Below the pieces are notes generated by a model. It had not been told where the DNA came from. It saw only the letters and a list, made by a program, of their open reading frames with translations, and searched no databases. This document shows, in pieces, positions 26,698-34,350 of a DNA stretch of 64,000 nt. Source of the DNA: Actinoplanes philippinensis (GTDB lineage: Bacteria; Actinomycetota; Actinomycetes; Mycobacteriales; Micromonosporaceae); NCBI RefSeq assembly GCF_900113015.1, contig NZ_FONV01000008.1, positions 1 to 64,000 of the forward strand. Reading direction: 5' to 3'. Made by a program: the position numbers and the translations under genes. Position 1 is the first letter of the stretch; the number at the start of each line of letters is the position of its first letter.

Positions 26698-27114
26698 ATG
26701 ACCGTGCCGATTCTCCGGGCCTTCGTGCTCGACACCACCGACGCCCGTCGGCTCGCCGAGTTCTACCGGCAGCTGCTCGACCTGGAGTACCGCGAGGGCG
26801 ACGAGCCGCCTCCGGCGGGCTCGGACGATCCGCGAGGCCGTTCGTGGTTGCAGTTGCGGGCGCGCGACGGCGCGTTCCGGTTGTCCTTCCAGCAGACCTC
26901 GGGGGTACGCCCGACGAGCTGGCCCGGCGACGAGGTCCCGCAGCAGGCGCATCTGGACACGTCGGTGGACTCGGTGGAGGAGCTGGACCGGCAGCACGAC
27001 CGCATCCTGGCCCTGGGCGGCACGCTGCGGTTCGACCGCTCCGACGACCCGGAGGAGCCGTTGCGCGCCTATGCCGACCCGGACGGCCACATCGTCTGCG
27101 TCTTCGTGGGATGA
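26698..27114 (+). CDS. VOC/glyoxalase-fold protein (138 aa)
   Basis: One vicinal-oxygen-chelate domain pair. The N-terminal half is LRAFVLDTTDARRLAEFYRQLL and the C-terminal half holds DPEEPLRAYADPDGHIVCVF, a PDGH..C end typical of actinobacterial glyoxalase-like proteins. Metal ligands differ from true glyoxalase I, so the reaction is unknown. Such genes often sit with antibiotic or stress genes. The ATG is divergent from the GT1 gene, with only about 30 bp between starts. Confidence 0.82.
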   Translation: MTVPILRAFVLDTTDARRLAEFYRQLLDLEYREGDEPPPAGSDDPRGRSWLQLRARDGAFRLSFQQTSGVRPTSWPGDEVPQQAHLDTSVDSVEELDRQHDRILALGGTLRFDRSDDPEEPLRAYADPDGHIVCVFVG

Positions 27115-27116
27115 CC

Positions 27117-27147
27117 TTGCCGTACAGAATTATGTGCCCCATAGTAT
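27117..27147 (+). promoter_or_regulatory. MarR gene promoter with embedded operator
   Basis: TTGCCG (27117-27122), a 19-base spacer, then TAGTAT (27142-27147). Between and across them lies the imperfect inverted repeat AATTATG-TGCCC-CATAGTA (27128-27146). The start point would fall at the GTG at 27155. AT-rich sequence stands out here and fits a MarR-type operator. Confidence 0.5.
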
Positions 27148-27154
27148 CTGGGTG

Positions 27155-27592
27155 GTGAGTGGCGAAGCGCTCGCGGCCGTTCAGGCCTGGACCCGGCTCG
27201 ATCAGGCCGTCGCGGGCCTCAACCGGGAGCTGGAGCAGCGGTTCGGGGTGACCGGGGCGCAGCTGGCGATCCTGCGGATCGTGGCCGAGTGGCGTCCGCC
27301 GGTGCCCCTGGCCGGCCTGCGGGAACGGCTGGTGATGCACCCGGCGACCCTGGGGCAGTTGCTCGACCGGCTCGCCGGGCGCGGTTTCGTGGCCCTGGCG
27401 CCCGATCCGGCCGACCGCCGGCGGCGTCTGGTCGAGATCACCGACCGCGGCCGGGAGCTGCTGGAGCAGGCGCCGGTCGCGGGCCCGGTGCGGCTGCGCC
27501 AGACCGGCGCCGACCCGGAGCGGCTGCGCCGGCTGGCGGCTGCCCTCACCGATGCCATCGAACTGTTCGGCCTTGAGGAGTACGCGAGATGA
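27155..27592 (+). CDS. MarR-family regulator (145 aa)
   Basis: A winged-helix dimer-type regulator. GVTGAQLAILRIVAEW leads into the recognition-helix region VMHPATLGQLLDRLAGRGFV and the wing APDPADRRRRLVEITDRGREL. The GTG at 27155 has no SD and is 7-8 nt after a TAGTAT box, so translation is probably leaderless. The gene overlaps the downstream VOC gene (ATGA) and follows another VOC gene, so it likely controls one or both. The ligand is unknown. Confidence 0.88.
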   Translation: MSGEALAAVQAWTRLDQAVAGLNRELEQRFGVTGAQLAILRIVAEWRPPVPLAGLRERLVMHPATLGQLLDRLAGRGFVALAPDPADRRRRLVEITDRGRELLEQAPVAGPVRLRQTGADPERLRRLAAALTDAIELFGLEEYAR

Positions 27593-27975
27593 CAACGGTC
27601 CGCGGGATCGACAATGTGCTGTTCGCCGTCGGGGACCTCGCGACGGCGGTGGACTTCTACGCCGGCCGGCTGGGGCTGCCGCTCGCGTTCCGCATGGACG
27701 GCGCCGGGGTGGCTCTCTTCCGGCTCGGCGACGAGACGCCCGGCCTGATGGTGCGGCAGACCCCGGAGGCCGCGGGCGCCGCCACCGGCCCGCGCCTGTG
27801 GCTGGAGGTCGCCGACGCCCGTGCGGCCGCCGCGGGACTGGCCGAGGCGGGGGTGGCCCCGCTGGCCGAGCCGTTCCCGGTCGCCACCGGCTGGACCGTC
27901 GAGGTCGCCGACCCGTGGGGCAACGTGGTCGGCTTCACCGACTACACGACGATGCCCGAGCGCGGCCGGGGTTGA
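27589..27975 (+). CDS. VOC/glyoxalase-fold protein (128 aa)
   Basis: A compact VOC protein: IDNVLFAVGDLATAVDFYAGRLGLPLAF in the first module, and VATGWTVEVADPWGNVVGFTDY in the second. The DPWGN-x-x-G-F ending is characteristic of the glyoxalase/bleomycin-resistance group. Its ATG overlaps the MarR stop by 4 nt, so it is translationally coupled to the regulator. Substrate unknown; a detoxification or drug-sequestering role is inferred from the MarR pairing. Confidence 0.87.
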   Translation: MTTVRGIDNVLFAVGDLATAVDFYAGRLGLPLAFRMDGAGVALFRLGDETPGLMVRQTPEAAGAATGPRLWLEVADARAAAAGLAEAGVAPLAEPFPVATGWTVEVADPWGNVVGFTDYTTMPERGRG

Positions 27976-28002
27976 CCTCAACCTTGATCGAGGTTGCAGT
28001 CT
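27972..28002 (+). promoter_or_regulatory. MerR-type promoter with 19-bp spacer
   Basis: TTGACC (27972-27977), exactly 19 bases, then CAGTCT (27997-28002). The spacer carries the 18-bp inverted repeat CAACCT-TGATCG-AGGTTG (27979-27996). An overlong 19-bp spacer filled by a palindrome is the hallmark of promoters activated by MerR/SoxR-family regulators. The predicted start point is the ATG at 28009. Confidence 0.75.
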
Positions 28003-28008
28003 GAGCCG

Positions 28009-28404
28009 ATGACCTTCACCGCGTCAGAGCTGGAATATCTCGCCGCGCAGCCGCTCGGGCGTCTGGCCACCGTGCAGCCGGACGGGACTCTCCAGGTGAG
28101 CCCGGTCGGGTTCACCTGGAACCCGGAGACCGCGACGATCGACATCCGTGGCTTCTCCATGGCGGCCAGCCGCAAGTTCCGGAACGTGGCCGCCAACGGC
28201 CGGGTCGCCTTCGTCGTCGACGACCTGCCCTCCACCGATCCGTGGCGGGTCCGCTGCCTGGAGATCCGAGGCGACGGGGAGGCGGTCGACGGCCCGGAGG
28301 CGATCATCCGCATCCACCCGCGGCGCGTGATCTCCTTCGGCATCGGCGAGACCGACACCGAGCCGCACCGCCTCACCGTCAGCAAGCGCGACGTCAGCGC
28401 TTGA
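28009..28404 (+). CDS. PPOX-class (F420/flavin) oxidoreductase (131 aa)
   Basis: A split-barrel flavin/F420-binding protein of the pyridoxamine-phosphate-oxidase superfamily. LEYLAAQPLGRLATVQPDGTLQVSPVGFTW is the opening of actinobacterial PPOX-class F420-dependent enzymes, followed by RKFRNVAANGRVAFVVDDL. Length fits. The ATG lies 7 nt after a -10-like box and has no SD, so the message is probably leaderless from a MerR-type promoter. The last 11 bp overlap the convergent methyltransferase gene. The exact reaction is unknown. Confidence 0.85.
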   Translation: MTFTASELEYLAAQPLGRLATVQPDGTLQVSPVGFTWNPETATIDIRGFSMAASRKFRNVAANGRVAFVVDDLPSTDPWRVRCLEIRGDGEAVDGPEAIIRIHPRRVISFGIGETDTEPHRLTVSKRDVSA

Positions 28405-29173
28405 CCGCCACCCCGCCGGACATCTGGACGTGGAAGTCGTCCGGGACCGGGCCGGCCGGGCGCCAGCGGCTGACCAGCGTGACACCCGGGTCGACCAGGT
28501 CGAGGTCACGGAACAGGCGGCGGACCTCGTCGTCGGTGCGGGGCTTGGCCGGGATGCCGCGGGCCGTGTACGCCTTCGCGCCGAGGACCGCCTGCTCGTT
28601 GTGGGCGGTCACGGTCGAGATGGCCAGGGCGCTGCCGGGCACGAGACGCTCCAGCAGGGCATCGATGATCCGGTACGCCTCAGCCTCGTCGGTGATGAAC
28701 TGCAGGATCGCGACCAGGCTGATCGCAATCGGACGGCTGAAGTCGAGAGCGGCGACCTCGGGGGAGGCCAGGATGGTGTCGGTGTCGCGCAGGTCAGCAT
28801 CCAGATAGGCGGTCGAGCCCTCGGCTGACGAGGTGAGCAGGGCGCGGGCGTGCACCAGCACGATCGGGTCGTTGTCGACGTAGACGATCCGTGCCGCCGG
28901 ATCCACGCCCTGCACCACCTCGTGCAGGTTGGGCGAGGTGGGCAGCCCGGTCCCGATGTCCAGGAACTGGCGGATGCCCAGGTCGGCGGCGAGGAAGCGG
29001 CCGGCGCGGGCCAGGTAGTCGCGGTTGGCGCGCATCGAGATCGGCAGGCTGGGGGACTGCTTGACGATCTCCGCGGCGGCCTTGCGGTCGGCGTCGAAGT
29101 TGTCCTTGCCGCCGAGCAGGAAGTCGTAGATCCGGGCCGAATGGGGGAGAGAGGTGTTGAGATCGACCGGCAT
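28394..29173 (-). CDS. DUF574-type SAM-dependent methyltransferase (259 aa)
   Basis: An actinobacterial S-adenosylmethionine methyltransferase family (PF04672). The diagnostic start is NTSLPHSARIYDFLLGGKDNF. The SAM site is FLDIGTGLPTSPNLHEVVQ, and VVYVDNDP-type IVYVDNDPIVLVHA follows. The family is widespread in streptomycetes and relatives, often in many copies; substrates are mostly unknown. It is convergent with and slightly overlaps the PPOX gene. Confidence 0.92.
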   Translation of the reverse strand: MPVDLNTSLPHSARIYDFLLGGKDNFDADRKAAAEIVKQSPSLPISMRANRDYLARAGRFLAADLGIRQFLDIGTGLPTSPNLHEVVQGVDPAARIVYVDNDPIVLVHARALLTSSAEGSTAYLDADLRDTDTILASPEVAALDFSRPIAISLVAILQFITDEAEAYRIIDALLERLVPGSALAISTVTAHNEQAVLGAKAYTARGIPAKPRTDDEVRRLFRDLDLVDPGVTLVSRWRPAGPVPDDFHVQMSGGVAVKR

Positions 29174-29215
29174 GGCAGAAATCTACCTGCCCCGCTGCGA
29201 TTTGGACAAAAACGG

Positions 29216-30424
29216 TCAGCGAAGTTCCACATCCACGCCGGAGTCGGCCAGGTAGCCGAGCAGGTCGTCCATCGTCACGGCCGGGGTCCACCAGCGCCGG
29301 TCGTAACCGGGCACCAGATGCGTACGCGCCACCTCGGAGTCGTGCCAGACCAGCCGGAACCCCGGCGCCGCGCCCCAGCCGCCGTTGGCGCAGTCGTGCA
29401 GGGCGCCCAGGTTCCACCCGAAGTAGCCGCCCGGCCCGTTGATCGCCTCGCCGATGGCGCAGAAGAACCCCTCGACGTCGGTGATGTGCCGCCCGGCCAT
29501 GTGGTACCGGGTGCCGGTCGGCCGGTCCGGGCGCTGCTCGTGGTGCGCGAGAGCCACCCCGCCCCACTCGTGGCGCAGGTCGGCGTCGTACTCGGCCCAT
29601 TCGCCGTGCACGTCCGGCCGTCCGGCCCGCCAGCGCTGCCAGACCGTGCGCGCCCCGGCCGGGCGGGGGCCACCGATCGCGTCGCCGTAGGTGGGCTGCA
29701 GGGTGACGTCGACCAGGCCGTCACCGAGGCGCGACGGCCGTACCTCCGCGACCTCGGCCCCCAGGCCCGCGCCGACCATGCCGACCGCCGTGCCGTCCCG
29801 GTCGACGCTGAAGATCGAGCCCTGGATCCAGCGGCGGCGTGGGGCCGCGCCGCGGCTCAGCGCGTCCAGCGCCCGCTGCAGCGGCGGCTCGGGGCGGCAG
29901 CCGATCAGGGTGGCGCCGCGCGGCGGTGGCGTCGGCCGGGACCGGAACACCCCGGCGACCTCCCGGCACGCGCCGAAGTCCTCCTCGCCGGTCCCGGTGA
30001 CCCCGACCAGCAGATATCCGTCGGCGTCCGGGGCCTTGTCGGCGCCGCGGGCGAACCGGGCCAGCTCCTCGATCCGCAGCCGGCCCTCCAGCGTCACGTC
30101 GAGCAGGCCGCGGCCGAGAGTGGACGGGCGGGCGTCGAGGACCGTGATGTCGAGCAGCTCCTCGGCGCAGTGCCAGCAGTGCGCCGGGTGCTTGGACTGC
30201 GGCGGGTGGATGGCGTCCAGGCCGACGTTGCCCAGCCAGGCGGGGCCGGCGCCGTCACAGGCCGCGGCCAGCCGCCCGGCCGGCTCGCAGCCGAGCAGGC
30301 TGTATCGCTCCACCGGTGGCTGGGGCACCTCGACGAACAGACCGTCGATGTCGGAGCACGCGGCGATCACGAGTTCACCGTCGTCGGTGTTCTGGTCCAC
30401 CACCAGCCAGGGAAAGCCGCTCAT
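29216..30424 (-). CDS. Duplicated-domain protein with C-terminal barstar domain (402 aa)
   Basis: The last ~94 residues (309-402) match barstar, the barnase inhibitor. AGRHITDVEGFFCAIGEAIN aligns with the barstar start, and GYFGWNLGALHDCANGGWG with its inhibitory loop (barstar YYGENLDALWDCLTGWV). The key Asp39 equivalent is kept, while the Asp35 and Trp38 positions are Gly and His. Residues 1-300 contain two related units: LGCEP ... RPSTLGRGLLDVTL and IGCRP ... RPSRLGDGLVDVTL. No signal peptide is seen, so it is cytoplasmic. Barstar proteins act as RNase immunity proteins. No barnase-like gene is adjacent. ATG 30424 is supported weakly (no strong SD). Confidence 0.8.
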   Translation of the reverse strand: MSGFPWLVVDQNTDDGELVIAACSDIDGLFVEVPQPPVERYSLLGCEPAGRLAAACDGAGPAWLGNVGLDAIHPPQSKHPAHCWHCAEELLDITVLDARPSTLGRGLLDVTLEGRLRIEELARFARGADKAPDADGYLLVGVTGTGEEDFGACREVAGVFRSRPTPPPRGATLIGCRPEPPLQRALDALSRGAAPRRRWIQGSIFSVDRDGTAVGMVGAGLGAEVAEVRPSRLGDGLVDVTLQPTYGDAIGGPRPAGARTVWQRWRAGRPDVHGEWAEYDADLRHEWGGVALAHHEQRPDRPTGTRYHMAGRHITDVEGFFCAIGEAINGPGGYFGWNLGALHDCANGGWGAAPGFRLVWHDSEVARTHLVPGYDRRWWTPAVTMDDLLGYLADSGVDVELR

Positions 30425-30514
30425 CGGGTGGAACCGTACAGCCCGGACCGTCGACCGGGGGATCCCGGTGCACGAATCCGGATGGATCAGCAGCTCAGGG
30501 GTAACGTCCGGCAG

Positions 30515-31630
30515 ATGAAGGTCGGCATTCCCAGCGAGGTCAAGAACAACGAGTTCCGGGTGGCGATCACCCCGGCGGGCGTCTACGAGCTCGCCCGCAA
30601 CGGTCACGAGGTGGCCGTCCAGTCCGGAGCCGGGGCCGGCTCCTCGATCAGCGACGCCGACTTCCGCGCGGCGGGGGCGGTGATCCTGCCGGACGCCGAC
30701 GAGACGTGGGGTTTCGGCGAGCTGATCCTCAAGGTCAAGGAGCCGGTGCCGGAGGAGTATCACCGGATGCGCGCGGAGCAGGTGCTCTTCACCTACCTGC
30801 ACCTCGCCGCGTCGAAGGAGTGCACGGACGCGCTGGTGGAGCGCCGGGTGACCGGGGTGGCGTACGAGACGGTCGAGCTGCCGGACCGCTCGCTGCCGCT
30901 GCTGGCCCCGATGTCCGAGGTGGCCGGCCGGCTCGCCCCGCAGGTCGGCGCGTACCACCTGATGCGGCAGGGCGGCGGGCGCGGCGTGCTGATGGGCGGC
31001 GTCCCCGGGGTGTACGCGGCGAAGGTCGTGGTGATCGGCGCGGGCGTGTCCGGGCTGAACGCGGCCGCGATCGCGCTCGGCATGCAGGCCGAGGTGCTGC
31101 TGCTGGACAAGAACGTGGCCCGGCTGCGGGCGGTGGACGCGGACTACCGCGGGCACATCCAGACGATCGCGTCGAACTCGTACGAGGTCGAGAAGGCCGT
31201 CCTCGACGCGGACCTGGTGGTGGGCGCGGTCCTGGTGCCGGGCGCGAAGGCGCCGACGTTGATCTCCAACGAGCTGGTGTCGCGGATGAAGCCGGGCAGC
31301 GTGCTGGTGGACATCTCGATCGACCAGGGCGGCTGCTTCGAGGACTCCCGGCCGACCACCCACGACGACCCGACCTACCGGGTGCACGAGTCGATGTTCT
31401 ACTGCGTGGCGAACATGCCCGGGGCGGTGCCGCACACCAGCACCTACGCGCTCACGAACGTCACTCTGCCGTACGCTCTGGAACTGGCCAACCGCGGCTG
31501 GCGCGGCGCCCTGCGCGCCGATCCCGCGCTCGCCGCCGGCCTGAACACGTTCGACGGGAACGTCGTCTACGGCCCGGTCGCCGAGGCGCACGGGCTGCCC
31601 TCGATACCGTTGACGGAGGTGCTGCGCTGA
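30515..31630 (+). CDS. ald: Alanine dehydrogenase (371 aa)
   Basis: NAD-dependent L-alanine to pyruvate plus ammonium. The start MKVGIPSEVKNNEFRVAITP is diagnostic. The lysine in KVKEP and the catalytic His in FTYLHLAAS are present, and the NAD site is VVVIGAGVSGLNAAAIALG. DISIDQGGCFEDSRPTTHDDP and CVANMPGAVPHTSTYALTN complete the family pattern. Length (371) is standard. It is divergent from the barstar-domain gene and ends 4 nt into xerD, an unusual coupling of amino-acid catabolism with recombination. Confidence 0.96.
   Translation: MKVGIPSEVKNNEFRVAITPAGVYELARNGHEVAVQSGAGAGSSISDADFRAAGAVILPDADETWGFGELILKVKEPVPEEYHRMRAEQVLFTYLHLAASKECTDALVERRVTGVAYETVELPDRSLPLLAPMSEVAGRLAPQVGAYHLMRQGGGRGVLMGGVPGVYAAKVVVIGAGVSGLNAAAIALGMQAEVLLLDKNVARLRAVDADYRGHIQTIASNSYEVEKAVLDADLVVGAVLVPGAKAPTLISNELVSRMKPGSVLVDISIDQGGCFEDSRPTTHDDPTYRVHESMFYCVANMPGAVPHTSTYALTNVTLPYALELANRGWRGALRADPALAAGLNTFDGNVVYGPVAEAHGLPSIPLTEVLR
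31615..31619 (+). promoter_or_regulatory. Shine-Dalgarno that decides the xerD start
   Basis: GGAGG at 31615-31619 lies within the end of ald, 7 nt before the CTG at 31627. No ATG, GTG or TTG exists in the xerD frame nearby. The site therefore supports CTG initiation. Confidence 0.65.
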
Positions 31631-32541
31631 GCCTGAACCGGGCGATCAAGAGCTATCTGGACCACCTCACGGTCGAGCGCGGCCTGTCCCGCAACACGCT
31701 CGCGTCCTATCGGCGCGACCTGGACCGCTACGCCGAAGCGCTGGCCGCCGAGGGTGTCGAGGATCTCAGTGACGTGCGGCCGGCGCACGTCACCGGGCAC
31801 CTGGCCCGGCTGCGCGAGGAGGGCCTGGCGTCGGCGTCCGCGGCGCGCGCCATCTCGGCGGTCCGCGGGCTGCACCGGTTCGCGGTCCGGGAGCGGCTGG
31901 CGGCCCAGGACCCGGCTTCGGAGGTACGGCCACCCGCACCGCCGAAACGCCTGCCCAAGGCCCTGGACACCGACCAGGTCGGCCGGCTGCTGGCAGTCCC
32001 CGACCCGGAGTCGCCGCTCGGCCTGCGCGACCGGGCGCTGCTGGAGTTCCTCTACGGCACCGGCGCGCGGATCTCCGAGGCGGTCGGCGCCGACATCGAC
32101 GACCTGGAGCTGGAGACCGATCCCGGGGTGATCCTGCGGGGCAAGGGCGGGCGCACGCGGCTGGTCCCGGTCGGCGGTTACGCGCGGGCCGCGTTGCAGG
32201 CCTATCTGGTACGGGCCAGGCCCTCGCTGGCCGAGTCGGGCCGGGGCACGCCCGCCGTGTTTCTGAACGCCCGCGGGGGGCGGCTGTCGCGGCAGAGCGC
32301 GTGGACGGTCCTGCACCGCTGTGCCCTGGCCGTGGGCCTGCCCGTCGACGGCCCGTACGCGGTGAGCCCGCACACGCTGCGTCACTCGTACGCGACGCAT
32401 CTGCTCGATGGTGGAGCCGACGTACGGGTGGTGCAAGAACTGCTGGGACACGCCTCGGTCACCACGACGCAGGTGTATACCCTGGTGACCGTCGAACGCC
32501 TTCGTGAGGTGTACGCGACCGCACACCCGCGGGCTCGTTAG
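31627..32541 (+). CDS. xerD: Tyrosine recombinase XerD (304 aa), CTG start
   Basis: Resolves chromosome dimers with XerC. The N-terminal core-binding domain begins IKSYLDHLTVERGLSRNTLA. The catalytic residues are all in place: R148 (GTGARISEAVG), K173 (GKGGRTR), H249 and R252 (HTLRHSYATHLL), H275 (LLGHAS) and the nucleophile Y284 (TTQVYT). Length and ending (AHPRAR) match mycobacterial XerD. The only start that fits is CTG at 31627, overlapping the ald stop (CTGA) with an ideal GGAGG upstream. Confidence 0.95.
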   Translation: MSLNRAIKSYLDHLTVERGLSRNTLASYRRDLDRYAEALAAEGVEDLSDVRPAHVTGHLARLREEGLASASAARAISAVRGLHRFAVRERLAAQDPASEVRPPAPPKRLPKALDTDQVGRLLAVPDPESPLGLRDRALLEFLYGTGARISEAVGADIDDLELETDPGVILRGKGGRTRLVPVGGYARAALQAYLVRARPSLAESGRGTPAVFLNARGGRLSRQSAWTVLHRCALAVGLPVDGPYAVSPHTLRHSYATHLLDGGADVRVVQELLGHASVTTTQVYTLVTVERLREVYATAHPRAR

Positions 32542-32654
32542 AGGCTATGGATGCGTAGGCGCGACACGCCGAACGGCTGAACCCTTTCGGGGCGGGGCGG
32601 GTGGCGTACAGTCGGGCATCGGCTCCGGCTGCGAGTCGAAGGGGGGCGAGGAAC

Positions 32655-33587
32655 ATGTCAGGGAACGGCGAGCGCGCAGAGGCTTGGACCTCCACTCTCC
32701 GGGAACAGCAGAACTCGCTGGACCTCGGCGCCGACCTGGGTCCCGCGGACCCCACGGCCTACACGATGCGCCGGCCCATCCCCGAGCCGATGCCGAAGGA
32801 CCGGCACGGCCCGGCCCGCATCATCGCGCTGGCCAACCAGAAGGGTGGTGTCGGCAAGACGACGACCACCATCAACCTGGGCGCCGCGCTGGCGGAGTAT
32901 GGGCGCAAGGTCCTCCTCGTCGACTTCGACCCGCAGGGCGCCTGCTCGGTGGGGCTGGGCGTCAACCCGCACAACCTCGACCTGAGCGTCTACAACCTGC
33001 TCATGCAGGACGACGTCAGCACCGAGGACGTCATCATCAAGTCCGACGTGGCCGGTCTGCACCTGCTGCCCGCCAACATCGACCTGTCGGCCGCCGAGAT
33101 CCAGCTGGTCAACGAGGTCGCGCGGGAGATGGCGCTGGCCCGGGCGCTGCGCTCGGTCCGTAAGGAGTACGACTTCATCCTGATCGACTGCCAGCCCTCG
33201 CTGGGCCTGCTGGCGATCAACGCGCTGACCATCGCGCACGGTGTGCTCATCCCCCTGGAGTGTGAGTTCTTCTCCCTCCGCGGAGTGGCGCTGCTCCTCG
33301 ACACCATCGACAAGGTGCGGGAGCGGCTCAACTTCGATCTCGAGCTCGAGGGCATCCTCGCCACGATGTATGACTCGCGTACCACGCATTGCCGTCAGGT
33401 TCTGCAGCGTGTGGTCGAGGCGTTCGGCGACAAGGTGTACCAGACGGTCATCACCAAGACGGTGAAGTTCCCCGAGTCGACCGTGGCCGGCGCGCCGATC
33501 ACTACGCTGGACCCTGCGTCGTCCGGCGCGCGTAACTACCGTCAACTCGCTCGCGAGGTCATCGCCGCCCAGGCAGATCGAGGCTAG
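32655..33587 (+). CDS. ParA-family ATPase (310 aa)
   Basis: A Walker-type ATPase related to Soj/ParA, the Rv1708 counterpart. The deviant Walker A is NQKGGVGKTTTTINLG (~66-80), and switch regions are LLVDFDPQGACSVGLG and LIDCQPSLGLLA. A ~60-residue N-terminal extension contains ARPIPEP-type Pro-rich sequence. ATG 32655 follows GCGAGGAA; 113 bp separate it from xerD. In many actinobacteria this gene is next to scpA/scpB and may link nucleoid organisation with partition. It is not the oriC-proximal parA, because no parB follows. Confidence 0.94.
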   Translation: MSGNGERAEAWTSTLREQQNSLDLGADLGPADPTAYTMRRPIPEPMPKDRHGPARIIALANQKGGVGKTTTTINLGAALAEYGRKVLLVDFDPQGACSVGLGVNPHNLDLSVYNLLMQDDVSTEDVIIKSDVAGLHLLPANIDLSAAEIQLVNEVAREMALARALRSVRKEYDFILIDCQPSLGLLAINALTIAHGVLIPLECEFFSLRGVALLLDTIDKVRERLNFDLELEGILATMYDSRTTHCRQVLQRVVEAFGDKVYQTVITKTVKFPESTVAGAPITTLDPASSGARNYRQLAREVIAAQADRG

Positions 33588-33598
33588 GTTCCCGTACC

Positions 33599-34267
33599 GT
33601 GCTCTTCGCTCTCGGCGAACCCGTGGCGTTCGTCGCCCTGGTCGTCGCCTTCCTGCTCGGCCTGGCGTTGCGGACCGTGGCCATGAGGTTCACGGCCCGT
33701 GTCGTCGGGCTCGGTGACGGCCGCCCGCCGATGCGGTTCAGTCTGCGCCACGACATCGACCCGTTCGGCGCTGTGTCCGCGGCGATCGGCGGGATGGGCT
33801 GGGGCCGGCAGGTGACCGTCGACGAGGTGCCCCGCTGGCGTGGCCGTGGCCGGGCCGCCGCGGTCTTCGCCGCCGGGCCGGTCGCCTGCATCCTCGCCGG
33901 TGAGCTGCTCATCGCCGGGTATGCGTTGTTCTTTCCGGCCGAATGGCTGGGCCTGCCGCCCGGCGTGATCCTGCGCGGGTTCCAGCCGCTGGCCGCCGGT
34001 GGGCAGATCGTGCTGTCGCTGGGCGTCGGGCTGCTCACGTTCGGCCTTCTGGCGCTGATCCCGATCCCGCCGCTGGACGGTTTCGGCATCATGTACAACG
34101 CGCTGCGCAAGCCGGGCCCGAGCACGGCCTGGCTACGGCTCTGGTTCGAGGACAAGAACATCGGCGCGCTGGTCCTGCTGGCGTGTGGGTTCTTTCCCCT
34201 CAACTACCCGATCCTGCTGCGGGTCATCGACTTCCTCGGTGTCCTCTTCCTGCGAATCTGGGTCTGA
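33599..34267 (+). CDS. Site-2-protease-like membrane protein lacking HExxH (222 aa)
   Basis: Four to five hydrophobic helices and the layout of M50 site-2 protease relatives. HDIDPFGAVSAAIGGMGWGRQV matches the DPFG...GWAKPV loop, and LIPIPPLDGFGIMYNAL matches the N/L-P-x-PPLDG motif with its Asp. The zinc-binding HExxH expected in helix 1 is absent: the segment reads GLALRTVAMRFTARVVG. It is therefore probably not a protease. GTG 33599 lies 11 bp after parA, so the two are likely co-transcribed. It could be a membrane partner for the ParA/ScpAB machinery; that is inference. Confidence 0.78.
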   Translation: MLFALGEPVAFVALVVAFLLGLALRTVAMRFTARVVGLGDGRPPMRFSLRHDIDPFGAVSAAIGGMGWGRQVTVDEVPRWRGRGRAAAVFAAGPVACILAGELLIAGYALFFPAEWLGLPPGVILRGFQPLAAGGQIVLSLGVGLLTFGLLALIPIPPLDGFGIMYNALRKPGPSTAWLRLWFEDKNIGALVLLACGFFPLNYPILLRVIDFLGVLFLRIWV

Positions 34268-34308
34268 GACCGGCTCCGTCCCGCGGTTTCCGTGCCGTAC
34301 GGCCGGTC
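34268..34308 (+). terminator. Probable terminator after the parA operon
   Basis: GACCGGC (34268-34274) pairs with GCCGGTC (34302-34308) around a 27-base loop. A run of five T follows at 34318-34322, unusual in this GC-rich DNA. The loop is long, so confidence is moderate. Confidence 0.45.
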
Positions 34309-34350
34309 GCCCTGCTGTTTTTCTCCGCCACCGCGGTTAATGTTTGAGCG

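Noticed and set aside
28850..30514. Very long plus-strand frame running into ald
   Set aside because: It is the antisense shadow of the methyltransferase and barstar-domain genes; ald itself begins at ATG 30515 with the diagnostic alanine dehydrogenase N-terminus.
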